Below, one piece after another: positions 54,229 to 63,428 of a stretch of DNA of 64,000 bases. The position numbers and the translations under genes are program-made. The number at the start of each line of letters is the position of its first letter. The stretch's first letter is position 1. Source of the stretch: CAIUGU01 sp965279735 (GTDB lineage: Bacteria > Pseudomonadota > Gammaproteobacteria > Steroidobacterales > Steroidobacteraceae); the NCBI GenBank assembly GCA_965279735.1, contig OZ257260.1, forward strand, positions 3,596,001-3,660,000, read 5' to 3'. The notes under the pieces are model-generated. The model was not told the DNA's origin. It made no database searches and saw only the letters and a list, made by a program, of their open reading frames with translations.

Positions 54229-55143
54229 TCAGCGAGGCTCGATCGCGCGGAGGTGCCGGCTGGCCGCGATGAACGAGCCAAGCCAGCCAAGGGCGACACC
54301 CCCTCCCAGAAGACCGAGAGCGGTTTGCCACCCGAGGCCTGTCAGCCGGAAATCGCTGCCGTACAAGCCTGTCACGCGCTGGATGGGGCCGCTCAGAACC
54401 AGGATGGTCAGGGCAACGATACTCAACGCAACGATCCCGCCGCCCAGGCCGTACCAGACGCCGCTGTAGAGGAAGGGCCGGCGGACAAAGGCGTCACTGC
54501 CCCCCACGAGTTTGGTGACCTCGATTTCGTCGCGACGGTTCTGGATATCGAGGCGGATCGTATTGCCCACGATCACCATGACGCCGATCGCAAGCAATGC
54601 AGCGGCCACGATGATGCCGCGCCGGACCGCATCCAGGATCGCTTGCAGTCGCTGCACCCACGCGGTGTCCAGCTGCACGAGGTCGATTTCGGGAAGCTGC
54701 TTCAGATCCGCGGCCAGGCTCTCGATATGGGACGGCGTCAGGTAGTCGGGTCCGGGGCGGATGGTGATGGCGTGCGGCAAGGGGTTTGCGGACAGCGCGT
54801 CGAGCGCGGCGCCGAAACCCGAGAACTCGCGGAATTCCGCTAGCGCCGCATCGGCTGAGACGAGTTCCACCTTGGCGATGTCCCGACGCTGGCGCAGTCG
54901 TTCCGCCACCTCGCGGGCCTGCTGTTCGCTCACCGACCGCTTCAGGTACACCGAGATGTCGACCGCATTGCCTAGATCGCCTGTCGCCGAGCGGGCGTTG
55001 GCGACCATCACCTGCAGGCACGCCGGCAACGCGAGGGCGATACCGATCACGAGAATCGTCAGCAGGTTGGCAAGCGGCTGCTGCGAGAGCCGGCCGAGCG
55101 TCCCCACCAGCGTCTGCATGTGACGGTTGAACCACGCGCCCAT
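54229..55143 (-). CDS. ftsX: Cell-division ABC transporter permease subunit FtsX
   Basis: 304 residues from ATG 55143. Four transmembrane helices in the FtsX arrangement: one near the N-terminus (LLTILVIGIALALPACLQVMV), a large periplasmic loop (about 55-175), then three near the C-terminus with RRDEIEVTKLVGGSDAFVRRPF between. It partners with FtsE to activate septal peptidoglycan hydrolases. ftsE lies 43 bp upstream. Downstream is rpoH, in the conserved order. Confidence 0.93.
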   Translation of the reverse strand: MGAWFNRHMQTLVGTLGRLSQQPLANLLTILVIGIALALPACLQVMVANARSATGDLGNAVDISVYLKRSVSEQQAREVAERLRQRRDIAKVELVSADAALAEFREFSGFGAALDALSANPLPHAITIRPGPDYLTPSHIESLAADLKQLPEIDLVQLDTAWVQRLQAILDAVRRGIIVAAALLAIGVMVIVGNTIRLDIQNRRDEIEVTKLVGGSDAFVRRPFLYSGVWYGLGGGIVALSIVALTILVLSGPIQRVTGLYGSDFRLTGLGWQTALGLLGGGVALGWLGSFIAASRHLRAIEPR

Positions 55144-55186
55144 CAATATTCCCGTGTTCCAGTCAGCGTGAGGATCGGCACGACTT

Positions 55187-55918
55187 TCATTCCAGTCCCA
55201 CGAGCCGGGCGGGATCGACGAAACCCGGAGTTGCCGGCTGCACCGGGGGAGCAGCAACAGCGGGGTCTTCGACAATGCGGCCGCCTTCGAGCCGTACGCG
55301 ACGCAGGCCAAAGCGCTCAAGCAACCGGATGTCATGGCTCGCAACGAGCACCGTCACGCCTACTTCGTTGAAGCGGCGAAAGATCTGCATAACCTCGAGC
55401 GAGAGATCCGGATCGAGATTGCCGGTGGGCTCATCAGCGATGAGGACGGGCGGCTTGCTGACCACGGCTCTCGCTATACCCACCCGTTGCTGTTCGCCTG
55501 TCGACAGTTCCAGTGGCAGTGCCTGTTCTCGCGTCAGCAGTCCAACCTGGTCGAGGGCCGCACGCACCCGTTTCCCGATTTCGCGGGTGCCGATGCCGGC
55601 GATGATGAGAGGCAATGCAACGTTGTCGAAGATCGTCCGGTCTGACAGCAGCTTGTGATCCTGGAACACCACGCCGACCTGGCGGCGGAACGCGGGCACC
55701 TTGCTGCGGGTGACGTTTGCAACGTTCTGGTTGTTCACGATGACCATGCCCCGCGTGGGGCGCTCGATCAATGCAATCAGCTTGAGCAGCGTCGACTTGC
55801 CTGCGCCGGAATGGCCGGTGAGAAACACCATCTCGCCACTCGCGATGTCGAGCGACAGGTTGGTCAGCGCTTCGCGCCCGTTCGGATAGCGCTTGAAAAC
55901 ATGTTCGAAGCGGATCAT
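55187..55918 (-). CDS. ftsE: Cell-division ABC transporter ATP-binding subunit FtsE
   Basis: 243 residues. Walker A GHSGAGKST (35-43), Q-loop VGVVFQDHKLL, signature LSTGEQQRVGIARA, Walker B VLIADEPTGNLDPDL and switch His in VASHDIRLL. The start overlaps the ftsY stop by 4 bp (ATGA). It powers the FtsX complex during septation. The C-terminal 25 residues are a proline-rich tail longer than in E. coli FtsE. Confidence 0.95.
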   Translation of the reverse strand: MIRFEHVFKRYPNGREALTNLSLDIASGEMVFLTGHSGAGKSTLLKLIALIERPTRGMVIVNNQNVANVTRSKVPAFRRQVGVVFQDHKLLSDRTIFDNVALPLIIAGIGTREIGKRVRAALDQVGLLTREQALPLELSTGEQQRVGIARAVVSKPPVLIADEPTGNLDPDLSLEVMQIFRRFNEVGVTVLVASHDIRLLERFGLRRVRLEGGRIVEDPAVAAPPVQPATPGFVDPARLVGLE

Positions 55919-56895
55919 GAGGCCGTCTGGCCCGGGGCAAGCAGGCCGTCGACGAACGCTTCGGCGTTGAACACTTCGAAGTCCTCTGCGCTCTCGCCGA
56001 TCCCGATGAAGCGGATCGGCAGATGCAGGCGATCGGCGATGGCGAACACGATGCCACCCTTGGCAGTGCCATCGAGCTTCGTCAATACGAGGCCCGTGAC
56101 TCCGAGCGCTTCATGAAAAAGTTTTGCCTGCTGGAGCGCGTTCTGGCCCTGGCCCGCATCGAGCACGAGCAGCACTTCATGCGGCGCCTCGGGGTTCACC
56201 CGGCTCATGACGCGTTTTACCTTCTTGAGCTCTTCCATCAGGTTCGATTGCGTATGCAGGCGTCCCGCCGTGTCGGCCAGCAGGACATCCATTTCGCGGG
56301 CGCGGGCGGACTGCATGCCATCGAAGATCACGGCAGCGGGATCTGTTCCGGCAGCCTGTGTGATGACAGGCACCTTGTTTCGCTCACCCCAGACGCTCAA
56401 CTGTTCGACGGCCGCCGCGCGAAACGTATCGCCGGCCGCGAGCATTACCTTCAAGCCGTCATCCTTGAAGCGACGAGCCAGCTTGCCGATGGTCGTCGTC
56501 TTCCCTGCGCCATTGACGCCTACGACCAGGATCGTGAAGGGCGTGGCCGCTGTAACGTCAAGAGGCTGTGCATGGGGCTTCAGGATGTCGAGCAACGCGG
56601 AGCGCAACGCCTGCAGCAGTGCATCGAGATCGCCGAGTTCATTGCGATCAACCTGTTTGCGCAGCCCGGCCAGGATTTTTTCCGTTGTCTCGACGCCCAC
56701 ATCCGCAGTGATCAGGCGAGTCTCGAGTTCATCGAGAACCGCGGCGTCGATCTTGCCGCCGGGCAGGAGATTGGCGAGGTCGTACGTCAGCCAGGAATTG
56801 CCCTGGTTGAGCTTCATCCGCAGGCGTTTGAAAAACCCGGGCTTCGCGTCGCCGGTCTGATCGGCGGGGCTGTTTTTTGACTTCAATCCGAACAT
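55915..56895 (-). CDS. ftsY: Signal recognition particle receptor FtsY
   Basis: 326 residues. The acidic N-terminal A domain of E. coli FtsY is very short here; the N domain begins within the first 50 residues. GTPase motifs: VVGVNGAGKTTTIGK (126-138), ADTAGRLHTQ, TKLDGTAKGG and a C-terminal GIGESAEDFEVFN. It docks ribosome-SRP complexes at the membrane. It starts 23 bp from the divergent rsmD gene. First gene of the ftsY-ftsE-ftsX-rpoH block. Confidence 0.95.
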   Translation of the reverse strand: MFGLKSKNSPADQTGDAKPGFFKRLRMKLNQGNSWLTYDLANLLPGGKIDAAVLDELETRLITADVGVETTEKILAGLRKQVDRNELGDLDALLQALRSALLDILKPHAQPLDVTAATPFTILVVGVNGAGKTTTIGKLARRFKDDGLKVMLAAGDTFRAAAVEQLSVWGERNKVPVITQAAGTDPAAVIFDGMQSARAREMDVLLADTAGRLHTQSNLMEELKKVKRVMSRVNPEAPHEVLLVLDAGQGQNALQQAKLFHEALGVTGLVLTKLDGTAKGGIVFAIADRLHLPIRFIGIGESAEDFEVFNAEAFVDGLLAPGQTAS

Positions 56896-56918
56896 GGATC
56901 GATTGTAACAGGGCTACC

Positions 56919-57530
56919 ATGCGTTCCATGCCCCGCAAGCCCACACAAAAATCTTCTGCCGGCACGCATGCTCACGGTGGCGCCCATCAGCTGCGGATCA
57001 TCGGCGGCCGCTGGCGAGGAACCCGTTTGCGCTTTCCACCCGTCGAGGCGATACGGCCCACGCCGGACCGTGTCAGGGAAACAGTGTTCAACTGGCTGGC
57101 GCCCTTCATCGGCGGTGCGCGTTGTCTCGATCTGTTCGCGGGCAGCGGTGCGCTCGGGCTCGAGGCTTTGTCGCGGGGTGCTCGCGAAACGGTATTCGTC
57201 GAACGCGATCCGCGTGTCGGCGAGTACCTCAAGGAAACACTTGCAAGGCTCAATGCGGCTGAGGGCCGCGTCGTGGTGGATGATGCGAGCCGCTACCTCA
57301 AGGCGGGCCACGGTCCGTTCGATATCGTATTCATGGATCCTCCCTTTGGTGCCGGCCTCCTGACGGCGCTATGCGGCGAGCTCCAGGCAACCGGCGTTCT
57401 CTCTCCTGAGGCCTATGTGTATCTTGAAAGTGAAGCCGGGGCTGGCGAGCCATTGCTGCCGCCGAACTGGACAATGCATCGCACCGGTTACGCAGGGAAA
57501 GTGGGCTATCATCTTGCCCGCACGGCATGA
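56919..57530 (+). CDS. rsmD: 16S rRNA (guanine966-N2)-methyltransferase
   Basis: 203 residues from ATG 56919; ATG 56928 is also possible. Motifs: HQLRIIGGRWRGTRLRFPP, RPTPDRVRETVFNWL, SAM motif CLDLFAGSGALGLEALSRGA and catalytic FMDPPFGAGLL. It methylates G966 of 16S rRNA. It is followed 12 bp later by coaD, as in many gammaproteobacteria. Confidence 0.94.
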   Translation: MRSMPRKPTQKSSAGTHAHGGAHQLRIIGGRWRGTRLRFPPVEAIRPTPDRVRETVFNWLAPFIGGARCLDLFAGSGALGLEALSRGARETVFVERDPRVGEYLKETLARLNAAEGRVVVDDASRYLKAGHGPFDIVFMDPPFGAGLLTALCGELQATGVLSPEAYVYLESEAGAGEPLLPPNWTMHRTGYAGKVGYHLARTA

Positions 57531-57542
57531 GCGAGTCATGAA

Positions 57543-58025
57543 ATGACGAAGGCGATGTATCCCGGGACATTCGATCCCATCACCAACGGCCATCACGATC
57601 TGGTGCGCCGGGCGGCTGCGATTTTTTCCGGCGTCACGGTCGCCATTGCGGCCAATCCCGGCAAGGCACCGTTGTTCACGCTTGAGGAGCGGGTGGAGCT
57701 TGCGCGCAGCGTGCTCGCTGACATCCCGAATGTGGCGGTCACGGGGTACACGGGCCTGACCGTGGAATTTGCCCGTCAGCACGGCATCGGCGTCATCGTG
57801 CGGGGCCTCAGAGCGGTGTCCGATTTCGAATTTGAATTCCAGCTCGCGACGATGAGCCGCCATCTGTCAGACCAGGTGGACTATGTCTTCCTGACGCCCA
57901 CCGAGCAGTTCAATTTCATCTCATCCACGCTCGTGCGTGAAATCGCCAGCCTCGGCGGCGATGTCTCACAGTTCGTGCACCCCCTTGTGGCCAAGGGGCT
58001 CGAGTCCAAGCGGATCGCGAAATAG
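57543..58025 (+). CDS. coaD: Phosphopantetheine adenylyltransferase
   Basis: 160 residues, the family norm. The N-terminal T/HXGH-type motif is AMYPGTFDPITNGHHDLVRR and the ISSTLVREIASLGGD motif follows. It catalyses the fourth step of coenzyme A synthesis. Downstream coaBC completes the preceding steps in the same region. Its stop is 7 bp before the end of the convergent mutM gene. Confidence 0.97.
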   Translation: MTKAMYPGTFDPITNGHHDLVRRAAAIFSGVTVAIAANPGKAPLFTLEERVELARSVLADIPNVAVTGYTGLTVEFARQHGIGVIVRGLRAVSDFEFEFQLATMSRHLSDQVDYVFLTPTEQFNFISSTLVREIASLGGDVSQFVHPLVAKGLESKRIAK

Positions 58026-58032
58026 GGTTCCG

Positions 58033-58848
58033 TTACTTCTGGCATTGCGGGCAGTAGTACGTCGAGCGCCCGCCCTGCGTGAACTGGCGGATCGGTGTCC
58101 GGCAGTTGCGGCACGGCTGGCCGTCCCGTTCGTAGACATACAGCTTCTGTCGGAAGTACCCGCTCGCACCATCCGGATTCACGTAGTCGCGCAGGGTTGT
58201 GCCGCCGGCCTTGATCGCATCGCCGAGCACATCCTTGATGGCGACTGCGAGCCGCTCCATTTCCTCTTTCCTGATACGCCCTGCCGCGCGGCGTGGACGG
58301 ATGCCCGCCCGGAAGAGGGATTCGCTCGCGTAGATGTTGCCGACGCCGACGACCGCGTGGCTGTCCATGACGAACTGCTTGATGGCCACCTTGCGCCGGC
58401 GCGCGGCCTTGACGAGGTAGGGACCGTCGAAGGCGTCCTCCAGCGGTTCAGGAGCCAGCCGCCGTAGCAGGACATGTTCACTGGGGTCCGCCGTCGTCCA
58501 GTGGAGGCTGCCAAAGCGGCGCGGATCGTTGAAACGCAAACAAACACCAGAATCGAACACGATGTCGACATGATCGTGCGTAATCGGAGCCGTTGTCGCT
58601 GGCAGGGCGCGCAGGTTGCCCGACATGCCGAGATGAAGGATCAGGCTGCCTTCGTCCAAGTCGATCAGTAAATACTTGGCCCTCCGGCGGACGCTCCGCA
58701 CGGTCTGGTTGACCACCGCTGCCGGCAGATCCGCGGCGATCCGCCAGCGCAGGCGAGGGTCGCGGACGATGACCTCGGTGATGCGGCGACCAATCGCGGC
58801 CGGGCTGATGCCGCGGCGCGTGGTTTCAACTTCAGGGAGTTCTGGCAT
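58033..58848 (-). CDS. mutM: Formamidopyrimidine-DNA glycosylase
   Basis: 271 residues from ATG 58848, giving the obligatory MPELPEVE start with catalytic Pro2 and Glu3. Later landmarks are GHLGMSG-like ILHLGMSGNLR, VVGVGNIYASESLFRAGI and the C-terminal zinc finger CRNC-x16-CPQC. It excises oxidised purines such as 8-oxoguanine. A longer upstream frame does not fit the family. Its place next to coaD is conserved. Confidence 0.96.
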   Translation of the reverse strand: MPELPEVETTRRGISPAAIGRRITEVIVRDPRLRWRIAADLPAAVVNQTVRSVRRRAKYLLIDLDEGSLILHLGMSGNLRALPATTAPITHDHVDIVFDSGVCLRFNDPRRFGSLHWTTADPSEHVLLRRLAPEPLEDAFDGPYLVKAARRRKVAIKQFVMDSHAVVGVGNIYASESLFRAGIRPRRAAGRIRKEEMERLAVAIKDVLGDAIKAGGTTLRDYVNPDGASGYFRQKLYVYERDGQPCRNCRTPIRQFTQGGRSTYYCPQCQK

Positions 58849-59001
58849 GGGGAAGCGAACGATAGCAGCGCGGCAGCGGGCTGGCTTGGCGTCCGGAACG
58901 ACTTCCCAAACCCGGGGGTAAGGGGATCTGCTCATTTGTACCGGTGGCGGGGGTTGGTTATAGTGGCCGCCGCTTCTCGCCTCCACCATTGAGGATCCGC
59001 A

Positions 59002-60180
59002 GTGAACCTAGATTTTCTCTATGGAATTCTTGGGCTTAGCTTCTGGGGCTATGTCCTGACCGCAGTCGTGATGGTGCAGTTCACCATCATGGGCGTCACC
59101 CTTTACCTGCATCGTGATGCTACCCACCGGAGCCTCGACCTCCATCCGGCTCTCCGCCATGTCTTCCGTCTGTGGCTCTGGATGAGCAGCGGCATGATCA
59201 CCAAGGAATGGGTGGCGGTGCACCGCAAGCACCACGCACGGTGCGAAACCGCTGACGATCCGCACAGCCCCGTGATCTACGGCCTGCGAAAGGTCCTTCT
59301 CGAGGGTGCAGAGCTGTACCAGATCCAGGGACGCAATCCCGAGACGCTGGAAAAATTCGGTCGCGGCACGCCGGATGACTGGCTGGAAAACAATCTCTAT
59401 GCGCGTCACCGCAACCTCGGGATCATCACGATGGTCGTGCTGGATCTCCTGCTGTTCGGCGTGCCCGGCATCATCATCATCGCCATCCAGATGCTTGCCA
59501 TGCCGCTGCTGGCTGCAGGCGTCATCAATGGCCTCGGCCACCACACGGGTTATCGCAACTACGAGTGCCCCGACGCTGCGAGGAACATTGTCCCTTGGGC
59601 CTTCATCGTGGGTGGCGAAGAGCTGCACAACAATCACCATGCCTTCCCGAGCTCCGCGAAGTTCTCATCGCGCAGCTGGGAGTTCGATATCGGCTGGCTG
59701 TGGATCCGGATGTTGTCTGCAGTGGGCCTGGCCCGCGTGATTCGCGTCGCGCCAAAACCCGCGCTCGCTCCGGCTGCCCATCATGTGGATCTCGAGACAG
59801 TGCGTGCAGTGATCGTGAACCGCATGCATGTCCTGCGGGCCTACACACGCAGCGTCACGCTTCCCGTCTTCCGCGCCGAACTCAAGGCAGCTCCGGGCAA
59901 TCTCACCCGCCGCGTCAAGAAGCTGCTCGTCCGTCAGCCCGTGCTGCTCGACGATCACTCGAGCGCGAAGCTGAAGGAAGTGCTCGCGAACAACCAGATG
60001 CTGAAGACGGTGCACGATTTCCGCGAACGCCTGCAGGTGCTGTGGAGCGGTGCGCACATGAGCAATGACACGCTGTTGCAGCACCTCAAGGACTGGATTG
60101 CCCAGGCAGAGGCAAGCGGCATCAAGGCGCTGCAGGACTTCGCTGCTTCCTTGCGCGGTTACGCGATGCAACCGGCCTGA
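59002..60180 (+). CDS. Membrane fatty-acid desaturase (acyl-CoA/delta-9 type)
   Basis: 392 residues. Three histidine boxes: HRDATH (37-42), HRKHH (74-78) and HNNHH (209-213), with four hydrophobic segments (about 12-35, 50-63, 140-165, 165-180). This is the DesC/OLE1-like di-iron desaturase family, which puts a double bond into acyl chains to keep membranes fluid. A long C-terminal extension (about 250-392) is helical and not part of the catalytic core. It is inserted between mutM and rpmG, breaking the usual gene order. A bidirectional terminator follows. Confidence 0.93.
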   Translation: MNLDFLYGILGLSFWGYVLTAVVMVQFTIMGVTLYLHRDATHRSLDLHPALRHVFRLWLWMSSGMITKEWVAVHRKHHARCETADDPHSPVIYGLRKVLLEGAELYQIQGRNPETLEKFGRGTPDDWLENNLYARHRNLGIITMVVLDLLLFGVPGIIIIAIQMLAMPLLAAGVINGLGHHTGYRNYECPDAARNIVPWAFIVGGEELHNNHHAFPSSAKFSSRSWEFDIGWLWIRMLSAVGLARVIRVAPKPALAPAAHHVDLETVRAVIVNRMHVLRAYTRSVTLPVFRAELKAAPGNLTRRVKKLLVRQPVLLDDHSSAKLKEVLANNQMLKTVHDFRERLQVLWSGAHMSNDTLLQHLKDWIAQAEASGIKALQDFAASLRGYAMQPA

Positions 60181-60202
60181 CGCAGAGCCAAGTGACGGAA
60201 AC

Positions 60203-60230
60203 AAAAAACCCGCCGAGAGGCGGGTTTTTT
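60203..60230. terminator. Bidirectional rho-independent terminator
   Basis: CCCGCC (60209-60214), loop GAGA and GGCGGG (60219-60224), flanked by A6 and T6. It can end the desaturase transcript on the plus strand and the rpmB-rpmG transcript on the minus strand. Confidence 0.88.
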
Positions 60231-60252
60231 CATGACTGCAGCCGAAGCGCAG

Positions 60253-60408
60253 TTACTTGATCTTCGCTTCCTTGTAGACCACGTGCTTGCGCACCTTCGG
60301 GTCGTACTTCTTGATCTCGACCTTTTCGGGGTGCAGGCGCTTGTTCTTGGTCGTGGTGTAGAAGTGACCGGTGCCGGCAGAAGAAACGAGTTTGATCTTG
60401 TCACGCAT
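60253..60408 (-). CDS. rpmG: 50S ribosomal protein L33
   Basis: 51 residues: MRDKIKLVSSAGTGHFYTTT followed by KNKRLHPEKVEIKKYDPKV and RKHVVYKEAKIK, the normal L33 sequence without the four-cysteine zinc variant. It lies 17 bp downstream of rpmB and is the last gene of the pair. Confidence 0.97.
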   Translation of the reverse strand: MRDKIKLVSSAGTGHFYTTTKNKRLHPEKVEIKKYDPKVRKHVVYKEAKIK

Positions 60409-60425
60409 TGTGGCTGTCCCCTGGA

Positions 60426-60662
60426 TCAGACCTTCACGCCTTCGGCGCGAAGACGGGCAACGACCTTGTCGATACCCTGTTTTTCAATGGTCCGCAGGCC
60501 GCGCGTTGAAACGCGCAGGCTCACGAAACGGCGTTCGCTCTCCATCCAGAAACGCAGCGTGTGCAGGTTGGGGAGAAAGCGGCGACGACGCCTGTTATTG
60601 GCGTGCGACACGGTGTTACCGGTCGTCGGACCTTTGCCGGTGACCTGACAGACTCTCGACAT
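60426..60662 (-). CDS. rpmB: 50S ribosomal protein L28
   Basis: 78 residues from ATG 60662: MSRVCQVTGKGPTTGNTVSH, ANNRRRRRFLPNLHTLRFW and the VSTRGLRTIEKQGIDKV C-terminal part. Standard L28 length. The rpmB-rpmG pair is conserved across bacteria. Confidence 0.97.
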   Translation of the reverse strand: MSRVCQVTGKGPTTGNTVSHANNRRRRRFLPNLHTLRFWMESERRFVSLRVSTRGLRTIEKQGIDKVVARLRAEGVKV

Positions 60663-60799
60663 GATTGCATCCTTGAAGCGGGATCTTGCGCCGGCGCCCC
60701 GAAAACCAGAACAACGGCAAACCGGCCTTGAAAAGCAGTCGCGCTTTATACCAGCGCCGCCTGCGGGCGGCAAGGCCGGGAGTGCTGCCCGCCCCGGTT

Positions 60800-61474
60800 T
60801 CAGAGCAAGCCACGCTCGGCAAAGGACTCGCAGGAGCCGTCTCCGACGACAATATGGTCGAGCACCCGGATGTCCACCAGACCCAGGGCTTCCTTGAGCC
60901 GATGGGTAATGATTTCATCAGCTTGGCTCGGTTCGGCCACTCCTGACGGGTGGTTGTGGGCGAGAATGACGGCCGCCGCATTCCGCGCGAGGGCCTGTTT
61001 GACCACTTCCCGGGGATGGACGCTGGCTCCGTCCAATGTGCCCCGGAACAATTCCTCGAAGCCCGTCACCCGGTTGCGATTGTCGAGGTACACGCAGCAG
61101 AACACCTCGTGGGTCAGGTCGCGGAGCCGCATCTGGAGGAAATCGCGGGTGGCCTTCGGGTTGGCGAGCACACAACCGCTTTGCATCCGTTCCTGGTAGT
61201 GGCGCCGGGCTAGCTCGAGGGCGGCCTGCAGGCGGGCGAAACGGGCTGACCCGAGGCCCGGGGTCACGCGAGCCCGTTCCTGGCCGGTGCTGAGCAGGCC
61301 ACGGAGGGAATGGAATTCGACCAGCACGTTGCGCGCCACGTCGACCGCGCTGAGCCCGCGGACGCCGGTCTGCAGCAGGATGGCGAGCAGTTCTGCCTCG
61401 CTCAACGTGCCGGCCCCTTTTGCCAGAAGCTTCTCCCGTGGGCGTTCGCTGCTCGGCCAGTCCCGGATGGACAT
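60800..61474 (-). CDS. radC: RadC/YeeS-type JAMM-domain protein
   Basis: 224 residues from ATG 61474. The N-terminal helix-hairpin-helix region reads REKLLAKGAGTLSEAELLAIL and VTPGLGSARFARLQAAL. The JAB1/MPN-like metal site has the pattern H-x-H-x10-D in ILAHNHPSGVAEPSQADEI. Its historic link to DNA repair is disputed. The neighbours rpmB and coaBC are in the usual order. Confidence 0.94.
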   Translation of the reverse strand: MSIRDWPSSERPREKLLAKGAGTLSEAELLAILLQTGVRGLSAVDVARNVLVEFHSLRGLLSTGQERARVTPGLGSARFARLQAALELARRHYQERMQSGCVLANPKATRDFLQMRLRDLTHEVFCCVYLDNRNRVTGFEELFRGTLDGASVHPREVVKQALARNAAAVILAHNHPSGVAEPSQADEIITHRLKEALGLVDIRVLDHIVVGDGSCESFAERGLL

Positions 61475-61673
61475 GCGCTTTCCTTGTGCGTGTCTGAAGA
61501 TTCCGATTCTCTTCGGGATCCTGGCCGCGGGTACATCGGAATAATTGCCGTATATCGCCTCATATGCGTGGAAAGGCGCGGCACCTCGGCAGGGAGCACA
61601 TATAGCTGCGGGATATGACGACGCAAGCGACGCGCGTTTGCCGAGTTTTGGGCGGTGTGTCCATAATGCCGTC

Positions 61674-62930
61674 ATGAGTGCAGTCTTCAGTGATCGGCCG
61701 CAACGGGTCCTGCTCGGGGTCAGTGGTGGCATCGCCGCCTACAAGGCACCCGACCTCGTGCGCCGCCTGGTGGAGCGTGGTGCCGAAGTGCAGGTCGTCA
61801 TGACCCCGGGCGCGCTCGAATTCGTCACTGCAAACACCTTCCAGGCTGTCTCGGGACGGCCGGTCAGGACGGATCTGTGGGATGCCGCGGCTGAGGCTGC
61901 GATGGGCCATATCGAGCTCGCAAGATGGGCGGACGCCGTGCTCATCGCCCCCGCGACAGCCGACTTCATCGCTCGTTTGGCCCATGGCCTCGCCAATGAC
62001 CTGCTGTCGACCCTGTGTCTCGCTACCAGTGCGCCCATTACGCTTGCGCCGGCGATGAATCGCCTTATGTGGAGCAATCCTGCAACCCAGGCCAACGTGC
62101 GGCTCCTCGAAAGCCGGGGTGTCTGCATTCTCGGTCCCGCAATCGGTGAACAGGCGTGCGGTGAAACGGGCGCAGGCCGGATGCTCGAGCCCCGTGAAAT
62201 CGCGGATACGGTATTGGCACGACAGTCACTGTCGGGCGCCATGGCGGGACTCAAGGTGGTCGTGACTGCAGGCCCGACCCGCGAACGGATCGATCCTGTG
62301 CGCTTCCTCAGCAACCGCAGCTCCGGAAAAATGGGTTACGCCGTTGCCGCGGCCGCCCGGGATGCCGGTGCGAAGGTTGTGCTGGTCAGTGGCCCCGTCA
62401 ATCTCACGCCGCCCCCCGGCACGACAGTGGTGAATGTTGAAACGGCTGAGCAGATGCTGGATGCCGTTCGCAGCCATGTCATCGGCGCACACATTTTCAT
62501 CGCCGCTGCCGCTGTCTCCGATTACAAGGCGGCGCAGCCTTCGAGCAAGAAGATCAAGAAGACGCAGGATGCGATGAGCATCGCGCTTGCACGCACACCT
62601 GATGTCCTCGGGACGGTGGCGCGCTCGGATAACCGGCCTTTCCTCGTTGGCTTCGCAGCCGAAACCGAGGATGTCGAACGCAATGCGCTGGCAAAAATGG
62701 AATCGAAGCGTCTTGAAATGATCGCCGCCAACCGGGTCGGTGATGGCCTCGGCTTCGACCAGGATGACAACGCCCTGACGGTCTACTGGGCCGACGGCAA
62801 GAAAGAACTGGCGCTCACGTCCAAGGCCGATCTTGCGCGGCAGCTGATTGCCGTCATTGCGGAGCGTTACCAGTCGCGCCAGGCAGTCGCCGTCCAGTCC
62901 GTGGGTGCGGTTGCAAGTGTCACCGGCTGA
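61674..62930 (+). CDS. coaBC: Bifunctional phosphopantothenoylcysteine decarboxylase/synthase
   Basis: 418 residues from ATG 61674; an upstream in-frame ATG at 61545 is not supported. CoaC domain: LLGVSGGIAAYKAPDLVR, PAMNRLMW and the catalytic-Cys loop QACGETGAGRMLEP. CoaB domain: RFLSNRSSGKMGYAVA and AAVSDYK. Together they convert phosphopantothenate to phosphopantetheine, upstream of CoaD, which is encoded 4 kb away. dut follows. Confidence 0.96.
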   Translation: MSAVFSDRPQRVLLGVSGGIAAYKAPDLVRRLVERGAEVQVVMTPGALEFVTANTFQAVSGRPVRTDLWDAAAEAAMGHIELARWADAVLIAPATADFIARLAHGLANDLLSTLCLATSAPITLAPAMNRLMWSNPATQANVRLLESRGVCILGPAIGEQACGETGAGRMLEPREIADTVLARQSLSGAMAGLKVVVTAGPTRERIDPVRFLSNRSSGKMGYAVAAAARDAGAKVVLVSGPVNLTPPPGTTVVNVETAEQMLDAVRSHVIGAHIFIAAAAVSDYKAAQPSSKKIKKTQDAMSIALARTPDVLGTVARSDNRPFLVGFAAETEDVERNALAKMESKRLEMIAANRVGDGLGFDQDDNALTVYWADGKKELALTSKADLARQLIAVIAERYQSRQAVAVQSVGAVASVTG

Positions 62931-62946
62931 CGGTATTCCCCTTGAA

Positions 62947-63423
62947 GTGAAGCAGACCCTGCAGGCAAAACGCCGGCTGGAAGTGCGCATCCTCGATCCG
63001 CGCATCGGCAGCACTTACCCGTTGCCTGCCTACGCAACGGAAGGATCCGCGGGGCTCGACCTTCGCGCGTGCATCGACACGGCCTTGCCGTTGGCACCTG
63101 GCCAGACGCAATTGATTCCTACGGGACTCGCCATTCATATCGCCGATCCTGGACTAGCGGCGGTCGTGTTGCCGCGTTCAGGTCTTGGTCACAAGCACGG
63201 CATCGTGCTGGGCAACCTGGTGGGACTCATCGATTCCGACTACCAGGGCCAGCTCTTCGTTTCGTGCTGGAACCGAGGGCAGACCGACTTCACCATCGAA
63301 CCGGGCGAACGGATAGCGCAGCTCGTGATCGTGCCGGTGGTGCAGGTCGAGTTCGATGTGGTGGATGCGTTTACCGCATCCGAGCGGGGCGCTGGCGGTT
63401 TCGGCAGCTCCGGCCGGGCTTGA
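62947..63423 (+). CDS. dut: Deoxyuridine 5'-triphosphate nucleotidohydrolase
   Basis: About 158 residues from GTG 62947; a GTG at 62917, inside coaBC, is an alternative. Motifs 1-5 of trimeric dUTPases are visible: STYPLPAYATEGSAGLDLRA, LPRSGLGHKHGIVLGN, LVGLIDSDYQGQ, ERIAQLVIVP and the C-terminal ERGAGGFGSSGR. It hydrolyses dUTP, preventing uracil incorporation and providing dUMP. coaBC-dut adjacency is a conserved gammaproteobacterial pair. Confidence 0.95.
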   Translation: MKQTLQAKRRLEVRILDPRIGSTYPLPAYATEGSAGLDLRACIDTALPLAPGQTQLIPTGLAIHIADPGLAAVVLPRSGLGHKHGIVLGNLVGLIDSDYQGQLFVSCWNRGQTDFTIEPGERIAQLVIVPVVQVEFDVVDAFTASERGAGGFGSSGRA

Positions 63424-63428
63424 GGAAT

